From: Dolichospermum compactum NIES-806
GTDB lineage: Bacteria > Cyanobacteriota > Cyanobacteriia > Cyanobacteriales > Nostocaceae
NCBI RefSeq assembly: GCF_002368115.1
Contig: NZ_AP018316.1
Location: 13,329-77,328, forward strand
Reading direction: 5' to 3'
DNA: 64,000 nucleotides
Each line of letters begins with the position of its first letter. The stretch's first letter is position 1. The translations under genes were made by a program, and so were the position numbers. Under the pieces are notes generated by a model. It did not search any database. It saw only the letters and a program-made list of their open reading frames with translations, and was not told where the DNA came from. Shown piece by piece: positions 33,963-43,347 of the stretch.

Positions 33963-34042
33963 ACTTTTCAAAATCTTAATTTAACCAAAGTTAAGATAGA
34001 GAAAAATTTGAATAATTGAGAATTTCACAAAATAAATTCTTT

Positions 34043-34080
34043 TGGCAGAAAAGAGTAAATTACCATTTCTGCCATTTTTT
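34043..34080 (+). terminator. Rho-independent terminator of dps
   Basis: The stem TGGCAGAAA (34043-34051) pairs with TTTCTGCCA (34066-34074), followed by a run of T residues. It lies 80 bp after the dps stop. Confidence 0.85.
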
Positions 34081-34479
34081 ATATCAGGACTTAAAAACCA
34101 TTTATCTGATTACATATTTGATATAGCTAACAATAAGTTATCTGAATTATTTTCATTAAAAAATTGCCAATATTTTATAGTGTAATTTCCAGAATAGTCG
34201 AACAGAGATGAACGTAAATAAAGAAAGATAAATTAATTATCTGTGCAGTTTTATTGCCATAATCCATAACGAATAAATAAACACTTAACCTCTCTCCGCG
34301 CCTCCGCGCCTCTGCGTGAGAAAAAAATGTAAAAACCAGTACCAAAAATCCCCCATTTCTATAAATCCTTCCCCTTACCGTAATCAAAACCCGGAAAAGT
34401 TAATAATGAATGGCATGATGAGGGGTAAAGACCCTTAAAATAGTCAAGATTTGTATTTTTGTAATCTAAGGTAAAAACT
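34081..34479. other. Intergenic region upstream of carB with dispersed repeat
   Basis: No gene is present. At 34288-34328 lies a CTCCGCGCCTCTGCGTGAG-type repeat, the same family found translated inside cobG (29791-29835). The carB promoter should lie in the last ~100 bp but no clear -35/-10 pair was chosen. Confidence 0.5.
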
Positions 34480-37400
34480 ATGCCCCGTCGTCAAGACCTC
34501 AAAAAAATTCTCCTGTTGGGTTCAGGTCCAATTGTAATTGGCCAAGCCTGTGAATTTGACTACTCTGGAACTCAAGCCTGTAAAGCCTTGCGAGAAGAAG
34601 GCTATGAAGTCGTGCTGGTGAACTCCAACCCAGCTACCATTATGACCGACCCGGAAACAGCAGACCGCACCTATATTGAACCGTTGACACCGGAAATAGT
34701 TGAAAAAGTGATCGCCAAAGAACGCCCAGATGCTTTATTGCCAACAATGGGAGGACAAACCGCCCTCAACTTGGCTGTAGCTTTGGCGAAAAATGGCGTT
34801 TTGGAGAAATACAACGTCGAGTTAATTGGTGCGAAATTACCCGCCATTGAAAAAGCCGAAGATAGAAAACTATTTAATGAGGCTATGGACAAAATTGGGG
34901 TTGCAGTATGTCCCAGTGGTACAGCTTCAACTTTAGACGAATCAAAAGCGATCGCTCTCCAAATTGGTACATATCCCTTAATTATCCGTCCAGCCTTTAC
35001 AATGGGGGGGACTGGTGGGGGTATCGCCTATAATCAAGAAGAATTTGAAGAAATGGCGCAGGTAGGAATTGACGCTAGTCCCGTGTCCCAAATTCTCATT
35101 GACCAATCTTTGCTGGGTTGGAAAGAGTATGAATTAGAAGTTATGCGAGACTTAGCAGATAACGTCGTGATTATCTGTTCTATCGAAAATCTCGACCCTA
35201 TGGGGATTCATACAGGGGATTCTATCACCGTTGCCCCTGCCCAAACCCTCACCGATAAAGAATATCAACGGTTGCGGGATATGGCCATTAAAATTATCCG
35301 CGAAATTGGTGTGGAAACCGGCGGTTCTAATATCCAGTTTGCCGTAAATCCCGAAAATGGGGATGTGGTGGTAATTGAAATGAACCCCCGCGTTTCTCGT
35401 AGTTCGGCGTTATCTTCCAAAGCCACAGGGTTTCCTATTGCCAAAATCGCCGCTAAGTTAGCTGTGGGTTACACTTTGAATGAATTGCAAAACGATATTA
35501 CCAAAAAAACCCCCGCTTCCTTTGAACCAACAATTGATTATGTAGTTACAAAAATTCCCCGGTTCGCGTTTGAAAAATTCCCTGGTTCTGATTCCGTGCT
35601 AACAACACAAATGAAGTCAGTGGGAGAAGCAATGGCTATTGGCCGGACATTTAATGAATCCTTTCAAAAAGCTTTGCGTTCCTTAGAAACCGGTCGCGCT
35701 GGTTGGGGTTGTGATAAAGCCGAAAAATTACCCAGTGGGGAACAAATTCGCGCCCAATTGCGGACACCTAACCCAGAACGCATCTTTTCTGTGCGTCATG
35801 CTATGCAGTTAGGAATGACTAATGAGGAAATTTATGAACTGACGGCCATTGACCCTTGGTTTTTAGATAAATTACAAGAACTGCTAGAAATAGAAAAATT
35901 TCTCAAACGCACTCCCTTGAAGCAGTTCACAAAAGCGCAAATGTATGATGTGAAAAGAAATGGATTTAGCGATCGCCAAATAGCTTATGCTACAAAAACC
36001 AAAGAAGACGAAGTTCGCACATATCGCAAACAGCTAGAAGTTATCCCAGTTTACAAAACCGTTGATACCTGTGCTGCTGAATTTGAAGCCCTGACTCCAT
36101 ACTACTATTCTACTTACGAAGAAGAAACGGAAGTATTACCAACAGATAAACCCAAGGTGATGATTTTGGGTGGTGGTCCGAACCGCATTGGTCAAGGAAT
36201 TGAGTTTGATTATTGTTGTTGTCATGCTGCGTATTCTTTACATGATGCCGGGTATGAAACAATTATGGTCAATTCTAACCCAGAAACAGTTTCTACAGAT
36301 TACGATACCAGCGATCGCCTGTATTTTGAACCATTAACTAAAGAAGACGTTCTCAACATCATCGAAGCCGAAAACCCCGTCGGTATCATCGTCCAATTTG
36401 GTGGACAAACACCATTAAAATTAGCCGTTCCTCTGCAAGAGTATCTTCAACAACAAGCAGCCCAAAATCAGGAAATCCCAAATCCCAAATCCCAAATCCA
36501 AAATACAGAGATTTGGGGAACATCTCCCGATTCTATAGATATGGCGGAAAATAGGGAACGGTTTGAAAAGATTCTGCAAGAATTGAATATCGCTCAACCG
36601 CCTAATGGTATGGCGAGAAGTTATGAAGATGCTTTAATTGTTGCCAAGCGGATTGGGTATCCTGTGGTGGTGCGTCCTAGTTATGTATTGGGAGGACGAG
36701 CGATGGAAATCGTTTATTCCGATACTGAATTAGAACGCTACATGACCTTTGCTGTACAAGTAGAACCAGATCACCCGATTTTAATTGATAAATTCTTAGA
36801 AAACGCCATTGAAGTAGATGTAGATGCGATCGCCGATCATACTGGCAATGTCGTCATTGGTGGTATTATGGAACACATTGAACAGGCAGGGATTCACTCC
36901 GGTGACTCAGCTTGTTCCCTACCTTCCATTTCCCTCTCTCCCGCCGTCCTCAACCAAATCCGTTTATGGACAGTGCAATTAGCACAAGCTCTATCTGTAG
37001 TTGGGTTGATGAATATTCAATTTGCCGTAGTCGGTGCAAATGGCTATTCTCCTCAAGTGTATATTTTAGAAGCTAACCCCAGAGCATCGCGGACAGTTCC
37101 CTTTGTATCTAAAGCCACAGGGGTACAATTAGCCAAACTCGCATCCTTAATTATGTCGGGGAAAACCTTAGAGGAAGTGAAATTTACAAAAGAAGTCATT
37201 CCCTCTCATATTGCTGTCAAAGAAGCAGTTTTACCATTTAGTAAATTCCCTGGTACAGATACAATTTTGGGGCCAGAAATGCGCTCAACTGGTGAAGTAA
37301 TGGGCATTGACAGCGATTTCGGACGCGCCTTTGCCAAAGCAGAATTAGGCGCTGGGGAAAAATTACCACTTCAGGGGACTGTATTTGTGTCCATGAGTGA

Positions 37401-37773
37401 CAGAGACAAACCTCTCGCAGGAGATGTAGTTAAGGAGTTTATTAAGTTAGGCTTTACAATTATCGCCACCCAAGGGACACGCCAAGTTCTGCAAGAACAA
37501 GGGTTAGACGTGAAATCAGTCCTCAAACTCCATGAAGGTCGTCCTCATGTCCTGGATGCCATTAAAAATGGCAACATTCAACTGATCATTAACACACCTT
37601 CTGGAGAAGAAGCTCATGCCGATTCTAAGTTAATTCGTCGCACCGCTTTAGGCTACAAAATCCCCATCATTACTACTATTGCAGGCGCTAGAGCCACAGC
37701 CGCAGCTATCCGTTCCTTGCAAAACACAACTTTAGATGTCAAGGTAATCCAAGAATACTGTCCAAGGAGTTAA
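34480..37773 (+). CDS. carB: Carbamoyl-phosphate synthase large subunit
   Basis: The 1097-aa protein has the full CarB layout: two homologous ATP-grasp halves (LLLGSGPIVIGQACEFDYSG at the start, ILGGGPNRIGQGIEFDY near residue 560), ATP-grasp loops TMGGTGGGIAYN and SYVLGGRAMEIVY, and a C-terminal MGS-like allosteric domain (last ~140 aa). It makes carbamoyl phosphate for arginine and pyrimidines with CarA, which is not in the window. It is slightly longer than usual. Residues ~659-677 (NQEIPNPKSQIQNTE) are translated AATCCCA repeat DNA inserted before WGTSPDSID. Confidence 0.97.
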   Translation: MPRRQDLKKILLLGSGPIVIGQACEFDYSGTQACKALREEGYEVVLVNSNPATIMTDPETADRTYIEPLTPEIVEKVIAKERPDALLPTMGGQTALNLAVALAKNGVLEKYNVELIGAKLPAIEKAEDRKLFNEAMDKIGVAVCPSGTASTLDESKAIALQIGTYPLIIRPAFTMGGTGGGIAYNQEEFEEMAQVGIDASPVSQILIDQSLLGWKEYELEVMRDLADNVVIICSIENLDPMGIHTGDSITVAPAQTLTDKEYQRLRDMAIKIIREIGVETGGSNIQFAVNPENGDVVVIEMNPRVSRSSALSSKATGFPIAKIAAKLAVGYTLNELQNDITKKTPASFEPTIDYVVTKIPRFAFEKFPGSDSVLTTQMKSVGEAMAIGRTFNESFQKALRSLETGRAGWGCDKAEKLPSGEQIRAQLRTPNPERIFSVRHAMQLGMTNEEIYELTAIDPWFLDKLQELLEIEKFLKRTPLKQFTKAQMYDVKRNGFSDRQIAYATKTKEDEVRTYRKQLEVIPVYKTVDTCAAEFEALTPYYYSTYEEETEVLPTDKPKVMILGGGPNRIGQGIEFDYCCCHAAYSLHDAGYETIMVNSNPETVSTDYDTSDRLYFEPLTKEDVLNIIEAENPVGIIVQFGGQTPLKLAVPLQEYLQQQAAQNQEIPNPKSQIQNTEIWGTSPDSIDMAENRERFEKILQELNIAQPPNGMARSYEDALIVAKRIGYPVVVRPSYVLGGRAMEIVYSDTELERYMTFAVQVEPDHPILIDKFLENAIEVDVDAIADHTGNVVIGGIMEHIEQAGIHSGDSACSLPSISLSPAVLNQIRLWTVQLAQALSVVGLMNIQFAVVGANGYSPQVYILEANPRASRTVPFVSKATGVQLAKLASLIMSGKTLEEVKFTKEVIPSHIAVKEAVLPFSKFPGTDTILGPEMRSTGEVMGIDSDFGRAFAKAELGAGEKLPLQGTVFVSMSDRDKPLAGDVVKEFIKLGFTIIATQGTRQVLQEQGLDVKSVLKLHEGRPHVLDAIKNGNIQLIINTPSGEEAHADSKLIRRTALGYKIPIITTIAGARATAAAIRSLQNTTLDVKVIQEYCPRS
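36457..36509. repeat. AATCCCA repeat inside the carB coding region
   Basis: Three consecutive AATCCCA units plus AATCCAAAAT lie in frame within carB, in the linker between the N-terminal part of the second half and its ATP-grasp domain. The same repeat type is common between genes and appears in the cobalamin riboswitch arm (28965-28981). Confidence 0.85.
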
Positions 37774-37784
37774 TTGTCCTTTGT

Positions 37785-37829
37785 CAGTTGTCCTTTCCCA
37801 CTGACAACTGACAACTGACCACTGACAAA
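37785..37829. repeat. ACTGACA heptamer array after carB
   Basis: Tandem 7-mers (CTGACAA, CTGACAA, CTGACCA, CTGACAA), preceded by an inverted form (TTGTCAG), lie 12-56 bp after the carB stop. The inverted arms could fold into a hairpin and serve as a terminator. Confidence 0.75.
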
Positions 37830-37853
37830 ACATTAAGCAATCGTTACAAAAAA

Positions 37854-37871
37854 ATCATTATCGTTATCATT
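37854..37871. promoter_or_regulatory. Candidate Fur-type box upstream of the sigma factor gene
   Basis: The complement reads AATGATAACGATAATGAT, three near-GATAAT hexamers in a row, close to the classic Fur box layout. It lies about 205 bp before the sigma factor start, in the only gap between carB and that gene. Pattern only. Cyanobacterial Fur sites vary. Confidence 0.35.
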
Positions 37872-38077
37872 GAGATATTTTAACAAATATGAGGAAGCTA
37901 TTTCTGAGCTAGGAGATTAGCCATTATCCCAGTAAATGTATACTGTTCAGTAATTTCAGAGTCTGAGGTGATCCCAAATCACTGCCGAAGTGCGGGTTTC
38001 CCTATAGTCAAATTATTCTCATAAATGTTACAATTATTAATATTCCCGAAAACACAAAAAATGTTTGACTTGCTACT

Positions 38078-39208
38078 GTGTATCTAACTATAGATACTTG
38101 TGGAAACAAGGAGACAGATGTAACGTTTGGCAGTGAAGTACCTAATTTACCCAAATATGGGCAACCTGAGTTTATCGGGTACGACAAATCTCAAAACATT
38201 ATTTCGTTAACGACCCTATCAGCAAACCTACCATTACCCAAGAGTAGCGCCATGAAGACCGCTCAATCAGCCACCGACCTCGTGCGGACTTACCTGCGTG
38301 AGATTGGCCGTGTGCCACTTCTCACCCACGAAGAAGAGATTTTTTATGGTAAACAGGTGCAACGATCTACTGCCTTGCATGAGATCCGGGAAGGTCTTGC
38401 TACCCAGTTAGGTCATGAACCAAGTGTAGAAGAATGGGCAGTAGCCTCTGATATAGAAGTATCCGAATTAAATCAGGCGATCGCTGTTGGTGAAATCGCT
38501 AAACGGAAAATGGTAGAAGCCAATCTCCGTTTAGTCGTGTCCGTTGCCAAAAAGTACATTAAACGTAATGTTGACTTACTTGACCTCATTCAAGAAGGCA
38601 GTATCGGAATGCAGCGGGGTGTAGAGAAATTTGACCCTACCAAAGGATACAGATTTTCTACTTATGCCTATTGGTGGATACGTCAAGCCATTACTCGGGC
38701 GATCGCCGAAAAAGCCCGGACAATTCGCTTACCTATTCATATTACGGAAAAACTCAACAAAATTAAAAAAGCCCAGCGGCAACTTTCCCAAGGACTAGGA
38801 CGTGCGCCCACAGTAGCGGAATTATCCCAAGAATTAGATCTAACACCCAAACAGGTGCGAGAGTACCTAGAAAAAGCCCGTCTACCATTATCTCTAGACT
38901 TGCGGCTAGGAGATAACTATGACACCGAACTGGGAGAAATGCTAGAAGATACAGGAGCGACACCAGAAGATTTTGTCATGCAAACTTCTCTATCTTATGA
39001 CTTAGAGCGGATCATGTCAGAACTCACACCCCAGCAAAAGGAAGTCATTAGTCTCCGCTTTGGTTTAGTAGATGGACAATCCTTAACTTTAGCTAAAATT
39101 GGTGAAATCCTGAATATTAGCCGGGAACGAGTCCGCCAAATTGAACGTGAAGCCCTCAACAAACTTCGCAAATCTAAAGCAACTATGAATGAGTATCTTG
39201 CCAGTTAG
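38078..39208 (+). CDS. Group 2 sigma-70 factor (RpoD-related, SigB/SigC/SigD type)
   Basis: The 376-aa protein has region 1.2 (TDLVRTYLREIGRVPLLTHEEEI), region 2 (EANLRLVVSVAKKY, DLIQEGSIGMQRGVEKFD, GYRFSTYAYWWIRQAITRAI), region 3 and region 4.2 (LAKIGEILNISRERVRQIERE). It lacks the long acidic N-terminus of the primary sigma, so it is a non-essential, stress- or nutrient-responsive group 2 factor. The start is GTG at 38078. The N-terminal ~58 residues are not conserved in character, so M59 (before KTAQSATDLV) is an alternative start. Which Sig subgroup it is cannot be settled here. Confidence 0.92.
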   Translation: MYLTIDTCGNKETDVTFGSEVPNLPKYGQPEFIGYDKSQNIISLTTLSANLPLPKSSAMKTAQSATDLVRTYLREIGRVPLLTHEEEIFYGKQVQRSTALHEIREGLATQLGHEPSVEEWAVASDIEVSELNQAIAVGEIAKRKMVEANLRLVVSVAKKYIKRNVDLLDLIQEGSIGMQRGVEKFDPTKGYRFSTYAYWWIRQAITRAIAEKARTIRLPIHITEKLNKIKKAQRQLSQGLGRAPTVAELSQELDLTPKQVREYLEKARLPLSLDLRLGDNYDTELGEMLEDTGATPEDFVMQTSLSYDLERIMSELTPQQKEVISLRFGLVDGQSLTLAKIGEILNISRERVRQIEREALNKLRKSKATMNEYLAS

Positions 39209-39590
39209 TCAGTTGTTATTAGTTAACCGTCAGTTATTTTTCGCCTTGTGGGTGGAGTTTCCCCACCCATACTCATTTGAGTTCGGTGTTAGGAGTTCGG
39301 AGACGCTACGCGAACGGAGTTATGATTTTTTCAAAGAGAGAATAAGGGTTTGAAACTCATAATTGGGGCAGTTTTCCACAAATTATCTTATATCGAACTC
39401 AGGTATACTTACTCAATAGGTGAAAAACACTCCCATTTGAGTACGGTTAAACCGACTCCCTCGAAAGGAATAAACTGTTAGATTGGTTGACATGAATTAT
39501 ATAATAGTCAACTAGATCGAATAAGCAATAACTACAAGTTATTCCAGTCACAAACACCGTCGTTAGTAGTGGCAGTACAGGAGGTCAAAC
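39209..39590. other. Intergenic region between the sigma factor gene and the DUF760 gene
   Basis: The gap holds a GGGTGGAGTTTCCCCACCC hairpin (39250-39268), a GGAGACGCTACGCGAACGGAG repeat piece (39298-39318), a CGGTTAAACCG palindrome (39444-39454) and a TTGAC...GTCAA inverted repeat (39487-39511). An AGGAGG Shine-Dalgarno lies at 39580-39585. No gene is seen. The last ~150 bp may carry the DUF760 promoter. Confidence 0.5.
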
Positions 39591-39935
39591 GTGAGTAACA
39601 AATCTAATCGAGTATCAGAATTTTTTAATAGTGAGTCGGAAACAAGTAATTTATTATGGCAATATGTTAAATCATTAAGTCCAGAAACAGTTAATCAATT
39701 ATCTAAACCGACTTCTACAGAAGTTTTGCAGGTAATGGAACGGAATATTATTGGACTTTTAGGAAATTTACCTTCTGAACAGTTCGGGATTACTATTTCT
39801 ACTAATCGGGAAAACTTAGGTCGCTTATTAGCATCCGCGATGATTAGTGGTTATTTTTTACGAAATGCAGAACAAAGAATGGGCTTTGATACAGTTATGC
39901 AAGGAATAGAAGCCAATAGTAGCGAAGTTGAATAG
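39591..39935 (+). CDS. DUF760 family protein
   Basis: The 114-aa protein has the DUF760 signature across its length: LLWQYVKSLSPETVNQLSKP, EVLQVMERNIIGLLGNLP, ENLGRLLASAMISGYFLRNAEQRM. The family is shared by cyanobacteria and plastid-bearing eukaryotes. Its function is not established. The start is GTG, supported by a strong AGGAGG 5 bp upstream. A clean terminator follows. Confidence 0.92.
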   Translation: MSNKSNRVSEFFNSESETSNLLWQYVKSLSPETVNQLSKPTSTEVLQVMERNIIGLLGNLPSEQFGITISTNRENLGRLLASAMISGYFLRNAEQRMGFDTVMQGIEANSSEVE

Positions 39936-39968
39936 TATTTTTGTAGGAAAATTATCAAAATAAATATC

Positions 39969-40006
39969 AACTCGGTAGAAATATAGTAATTCTACCGAGT
40001 TTTGTT
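39969..40006 (+). terminator. Rho-independent terminator of the DUF760 gene
   Basis: A 12-bp stem AACTCGGTAGAA / TTCTACCGAGTT with a short loop is followed by TTGTT, 33 bp after the stop codon. Confidence 0.85.
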
Positions 40007-40013
40007 ATGATTG

Positions 40014-40150
40014 ACTGGTAATTGGTAATTGGTAATTGGTAATTGGTAATTGGTAATTGGAAAGAAAGAATTTATTCCCTATTCCCCATTACCCGTTCCC
40101 TATTCCCCATTACCCATTACCCATTACCCGTTCCCTATTCCCTGTTCCCT
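40014..40150. repeat. Two adjacent heptamer arrays before mutT
   Basis: About six and a half AATTGGT units (40014-40060) are followed by CCCATTA/CCCTATT-type 7-mers (40075-40150) that run to the mutT start codon. The mutT frame stays open through the second array and gives a false N-terminus rich in FPIPHYP repeats. Confidence 0.85.
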
Positions 40151-40152
40151 AT

Positions 40153-40590
40153 ATGAATGAAAGTATCTCTATTCCTCATAAAATTATTGGTGTTGCTGTT
40201 ATCTGGAATGACCAAAAACAGATATTGATTGATAGACGCTTACCTACAGGTGCAATGGGTGGTTTCTGGGAATTTCCGGGGGGGAAAATTGAAGTTGGTG
40301 AAACTATTCAAGAATGTATTAAACGAGAAATTTCTGAAGAATTGGGCATGGAAATTGCCGTTGGAGAACATCTAATTACTATTGATCATACCTATACTCA
40401 TTTGCGAGTAACTTTAACAGTTCATCATTCTCAACATTTAGCAGGTATTCCCCAAGCCATAGAATGTGATGAAATTCGCTGGGTGAGTTTAGATGAATTG
40501 GATAATTTTACCTTTCCAGAAGCGAATGGAGAAATTATCACGGCTTTGAGGAAATATTATCAGGAAAAATCTGCAAAGTTAGAGTCATAA
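40153..40590 (+). CDS. mutT: 8-oxo-dGTP diphosphatase (MutT, Nudix)
   Basis: From the ATG at 40153 the protein has 145 aa. The Nudix box is complete: GGKIEVGETIQECIKREISEELG fits GX5EX7REUXEEXGU. Upstream RRLPTGAMGGFWEFPGG is typical of MutT. It hydrolyses oxidised dGTP to prevent mutation. I chose 40153 rather than 40057 because the 32 codons between them are translated heptamer repeats. Confidence 0.92.
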   Translation: MNESISIPHKIIGVAVIWNDQKQILIDRRLPTGAMGGFWEFPGGKIEVGETIQECIKREISEELGMEIAVGEHLITIDHTYTHLRVTLTVHHSQHLAGIPQAIECDEIRWVSLDELDNFTFPEANGEIITALRKYYQEKSAKLES

Positions 40591-40593
40591 ACT

Positions 40594-40692
40594 CAAGAGT
40601 TATCAGGTGAAAATTTAGATGAGCTTTCGGAAGCACTTTTGGATTTTTCACAACCTGATAATTTGGTAATTTGGATAGCCAATCAAAGTTAA
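40594..40692 (+). pseudogene. DUF4351-like C-terminal remnant
   Basis: Just after the mutT stop, the frame reads ELSGENLDELSEALLDFSQ then DNLVIWIANQS and stop. This is the 30-residue C-terminal motif of the Rpn/DUF4351 proteins (compare 23786-24712). No start and no nuclease core remain. It marks a lost mobile-type gene. Confidence 0.7.
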
Positions 40693-40881
40693 AATGTTTT
40701 CTCACGCAAAGAGGAAAAGATATTTTTTATGAGTCGGTTTTAACCGACTTTTGCTTTTAGACAGGGAATTTATTCCCTGGATATATTTGATGTTTAATTT
40801 TGTTACGCTATCTTGTGCTATTTATACAAGATTCTTTTATACTAAAAGCATAACTATTGAGTAAATCAGAGTACATTAACC

Positions 40882-42858
40882 ATGCAAGCATCAGAAACTA
40901 AGCTGCAAGAGATTATTGAAGGTAATAAACAGTATGTTGTTCCCTTGTTTCAGAGAACCTACAGTTGGAAAAAATCTCAGTGGGAATCTCTATGGAATGA
41001 TATTTTAGAACTATATCATGGCGATAATCGTCGTCCTCATTTTATGGGTTCTATTGTCACTATGCCAACTTCTGCTATACCTGAAGGTGTAAGTAAATAT
41101 TTATTAATTGATGGACAACAACGTTTAACTACTATTTTTATCCTGCTTTGTGCTTTGCGAGATAAAGCTAAAAATATTCATGATGAGTTAGCCGCAGAAA
41201 TTCATAATACTATTATTGTTAATCCATATAAAAAAGGTTTAGACCATTATAAACTTCAACCTACCCAGGTAGATAGACAGTCTTTTCATAGTTTAATTAA
41301 TGGACAAGATTATGTAAATAATTCTGGTATTACTGAATGTTATGTATTTTTTGAAAAGAAGATCAGACAAAGTGATTTAGATTTTTCTGATCTCAAGAAA
41401 GTAATTTGTAGTTATTTATCTATTGTGAGCGTTGTTTTAAGTACAGAAGATAATCCTTATTTAGTCTTTGAAAGTCTCAATGCTAAAGGTGAACCTTTAA
41501 CACAAGCAGATTTAATTCGTAATTATTTTTTCTTGAGAATTAATACCGAAAATCAAGACGATGCTTATAATAAATATTGGCTACCAATGCAACAAACTTT
41601 AGATATTAATTTAACGGAATTTATCAGACATTATTTAACCAGAGATGGCGTAGAAATCAAGAAAGATGAAGTTTATTTTCAGATTAAAGAAAGAATGATC
41701 AAAAGAGATGCTATTGATTATTTAAAAGATTTATATGAATTTTCGGAATATTATGCAAAACTTTTAGATCCACTAAAAGAGAATAATTTAAAAATTCGTC
41801 GTTGTTTGGAAAGAATCAACCGTTTAGAACAAGCTACCGTTTATCCTTTTTTACTTAATTGTTATCATGATTATGAAAAAAATAAACTTTCAGAAGCAGA
41901 TTTTATTGCTGTTTTTCACATTTTAGAAAATTTCATTATTCGCCGATTTATTTGTAACGTCCAAACCAGGGGATTAAATAGGATATTTTCTGTACTGTAT
42001 TCTCAAGTTAGCAAAGCAAGTAATTTAGCTCATGCTGATTTTGTGGAAAGATTAAAACTAGATTTACAAAATCGTGATTATCCCAAAGATACAGAATTTC
42101 AGAAAAGTTTATTGGATGTTAAATTATACGGTGCTGGACGTTCTAAAAAAGGTAAATTAATTTTAAAATCTATTGAAGAATCTTTTAATCATAAAGAACA
42201 GGTCATTTTCGATGGTCTGGAGATTGAACATATTATGCCACAAACTATAAATAAATGGTGGCAAGAACATTTAGGGGAACATTGGGGGATAACTCATGAT
42301 TTACTACTTCATTCTTTGGGTAATCTAACTATCACAGCTTACAATGGTGAATTATATAATTTGGAATTTATCGAGAAAAAAGAAATATTGATTAATAGTC
42401 ATTTAGAAATCAATAAATACTTTGAAAATCAAGAAACTTGGAAAAGAGAAGATATAGAAAAAAGGAGTTTATATTTAGCAGAAAAAGTTTTACAAATTTG
42501 GCCTTACTTTGGTAATGAAAATCTTATGAATCCTGCGAAAACTAAGGTAAGGGGTACAACTCCCAAACAACTAAAAATTTTTGGTAAGGAATATCCTGTC
42601 AAAAGTTGGCGGGATGTTTTAGAAAAGACTTTAAATGTGATTGCTGATTTAGATCCTGATAAATTTAAGGATATTATGGAACAATTTCCCCGGTTCATTA
42701 GTAGAGATGAAAAAGATTTTCGGGATACGAGAAAATTAGAAAATGGGGTGTTTGTTAATGTCAACTTATCAGCTAGAGATATTAATGCTTTTTGTATAAA
42801 AGCTATCGAAACGGCAGAAATTTCTCTAGAAGATTGGCAAATAGAAACCACAACTTAA
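40882..42858 (+). CDS. GmrSD-type restriction endonuclease (DUF262 + DUF1524)
   Basis: The 658-aa single chain holds a DUF262/ParB-like domain (residues ~8-230; VPLFQRTYSWKKSQWESLW, active motif DGQQR at 77-81, FESLNAKGEPLTQADLIRN). A DUF1524 HNH-type nuclease domain follows (~380-540; EIEHIMPQT near 449-457, HSLGNLTIT). A further ~100-aa C-terminal domain (TTPKQLKIFGKEYPVKSW) is of unclear type. GmrSD proteins cleave modified phage DNA using NTP. It is monocistronic and heads a small island with higBA. Confidence 0.93.
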   Translation: MQASETKLQEIIEGNKQYVVPLFQRTYSWKKSQWESLWNDILELYHGDNRRPHFMGSIVTMPTSAIPEGVSKYLLIDGQQRLTTIFILLCALRDKAKNIHDELAAEIHNTIIVNPYKKGLDHYKLQPTQVDRQSFHSLINGQDYVNNSGITECYVFFEKKIRQSDLDFSDLKKVICSYLSIVSVVLSTEDNPYLVFESLNAKGEPLTQADLIRNYFFLRINTENQDDAYNKYWLPMQQTLDINLTEFIRHYLTRDGVEIKKDEVYFQIKERMIKRDAIDYLKDLYEFSEYYAKLLDPLKENNLKIRRCLERINRLEQATVYPFLLNCYHDYEKNKLSEADFIAVFHILENFIIRRFICNVQTRGLNRIFSVLYSQVSKASNLAHADFVERLKLDLQNRDYPKDTEFQKSLLDVKLYGAGRSKKGKLILKSIEESFNHKEQVIFDGLEIEHIMPQTINKWWQEHLGEHWGITHDLLLHSLGNLTITAYNGELYNLEFIEKKEILINSHLEINKYFENQETWKREDIEKRSLYLAEKVLQIWPYFGNENLMNPAKTKVRGTTPKQLKIFGKEYPVKSWRDVLEKTLNVIADLDPDKFKDIMEQFPRFISRDEKDFRDTRKLENGVFVNVNLSARDINAFCIKAIETAEISLEDWQIETTT

Positions 42859-43039
42859 TTTATGTTAGGTATCATTTTCCAAAAACCTTATTTTTCTCTT
42901 TTGCTCCTTAGCTCCTTTGCGTCAAAAAAAGATCGAGATATTATGTAATTACCTGCATTTTACACAAAGACCTGATTCTAGATCATGGTCAACTAATTTT
43001 TTTTGAGAAAAAAATATCCTTTTAATAAAAACTATAACA

Positions 43040-43333
43040 ATGAGAATTATTGCTCGGATTACCCTAAGAGAATATTGGCAAAAACATCCTGATATAGAAC
43101 AGCCTTTAAAAGCATGGTTTGATGATGCTTCCCGTGCAAATTGGCAAAGTCCATCAGATATTAAAGAAGTTTATGCTAATGCCAGTATTATTGCCAATAA
43201 CCGAGTAGTTTTTAATATTAAAGGTAATAATTATGGGTTAATTATCCATATTCGTTATGAAATTGGCATTATTTTTATTCGCTTTATTGGTACTCATCAA
43301 GAATATGACAAAATAGATGCTACTATTGTTTAA
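43040..43333 (+). CDS. higB: HigB-family toxin (mRNA interferase)
   Basis: The 97-aa protein matches the HigB_toxin family: LREYWQKHPDIEQPLKAWFD, NRVVFNIKGNNYGLIIHIRY, IRFIGTHQEYDKIDA. It should be a RelE-like ribosome-dependent mRNase. The antitoxin follows after 14 bp, with AAGGAGG between them. Confidence 0.93.
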   Translation: MRIIARITLREYWQKHPDIEQPLKAWFDDASRANWQSPSDIKEVYANASIIANNRVVFNIKGNNYGLIIHIRYEIGIIFIRFIGTHQEYDKIDATIV

Positions 43334-43347
43334 GGAGGTTTGATATT

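Noticed and set aside
39487..39511. TTGACA and TATAAT-like boxes before the DUF760 gene
   Set aside because: The spacing is only about 7 bp, so they cannot form a sigma-70 promoter together. Recorded only as an inverted repeat.
40014..40060. CRISPR-like repeat array
   Set aside because: Units are 7 bp without spacers. It is a short tandem repeat, as are all other arrays in the window.
40057..40152. Extended MutT N-terminus with FPIPHYP repeats
   Set aside because: Encoded by heptamer repeats. Normal MutT begins at the ATG at 40153.
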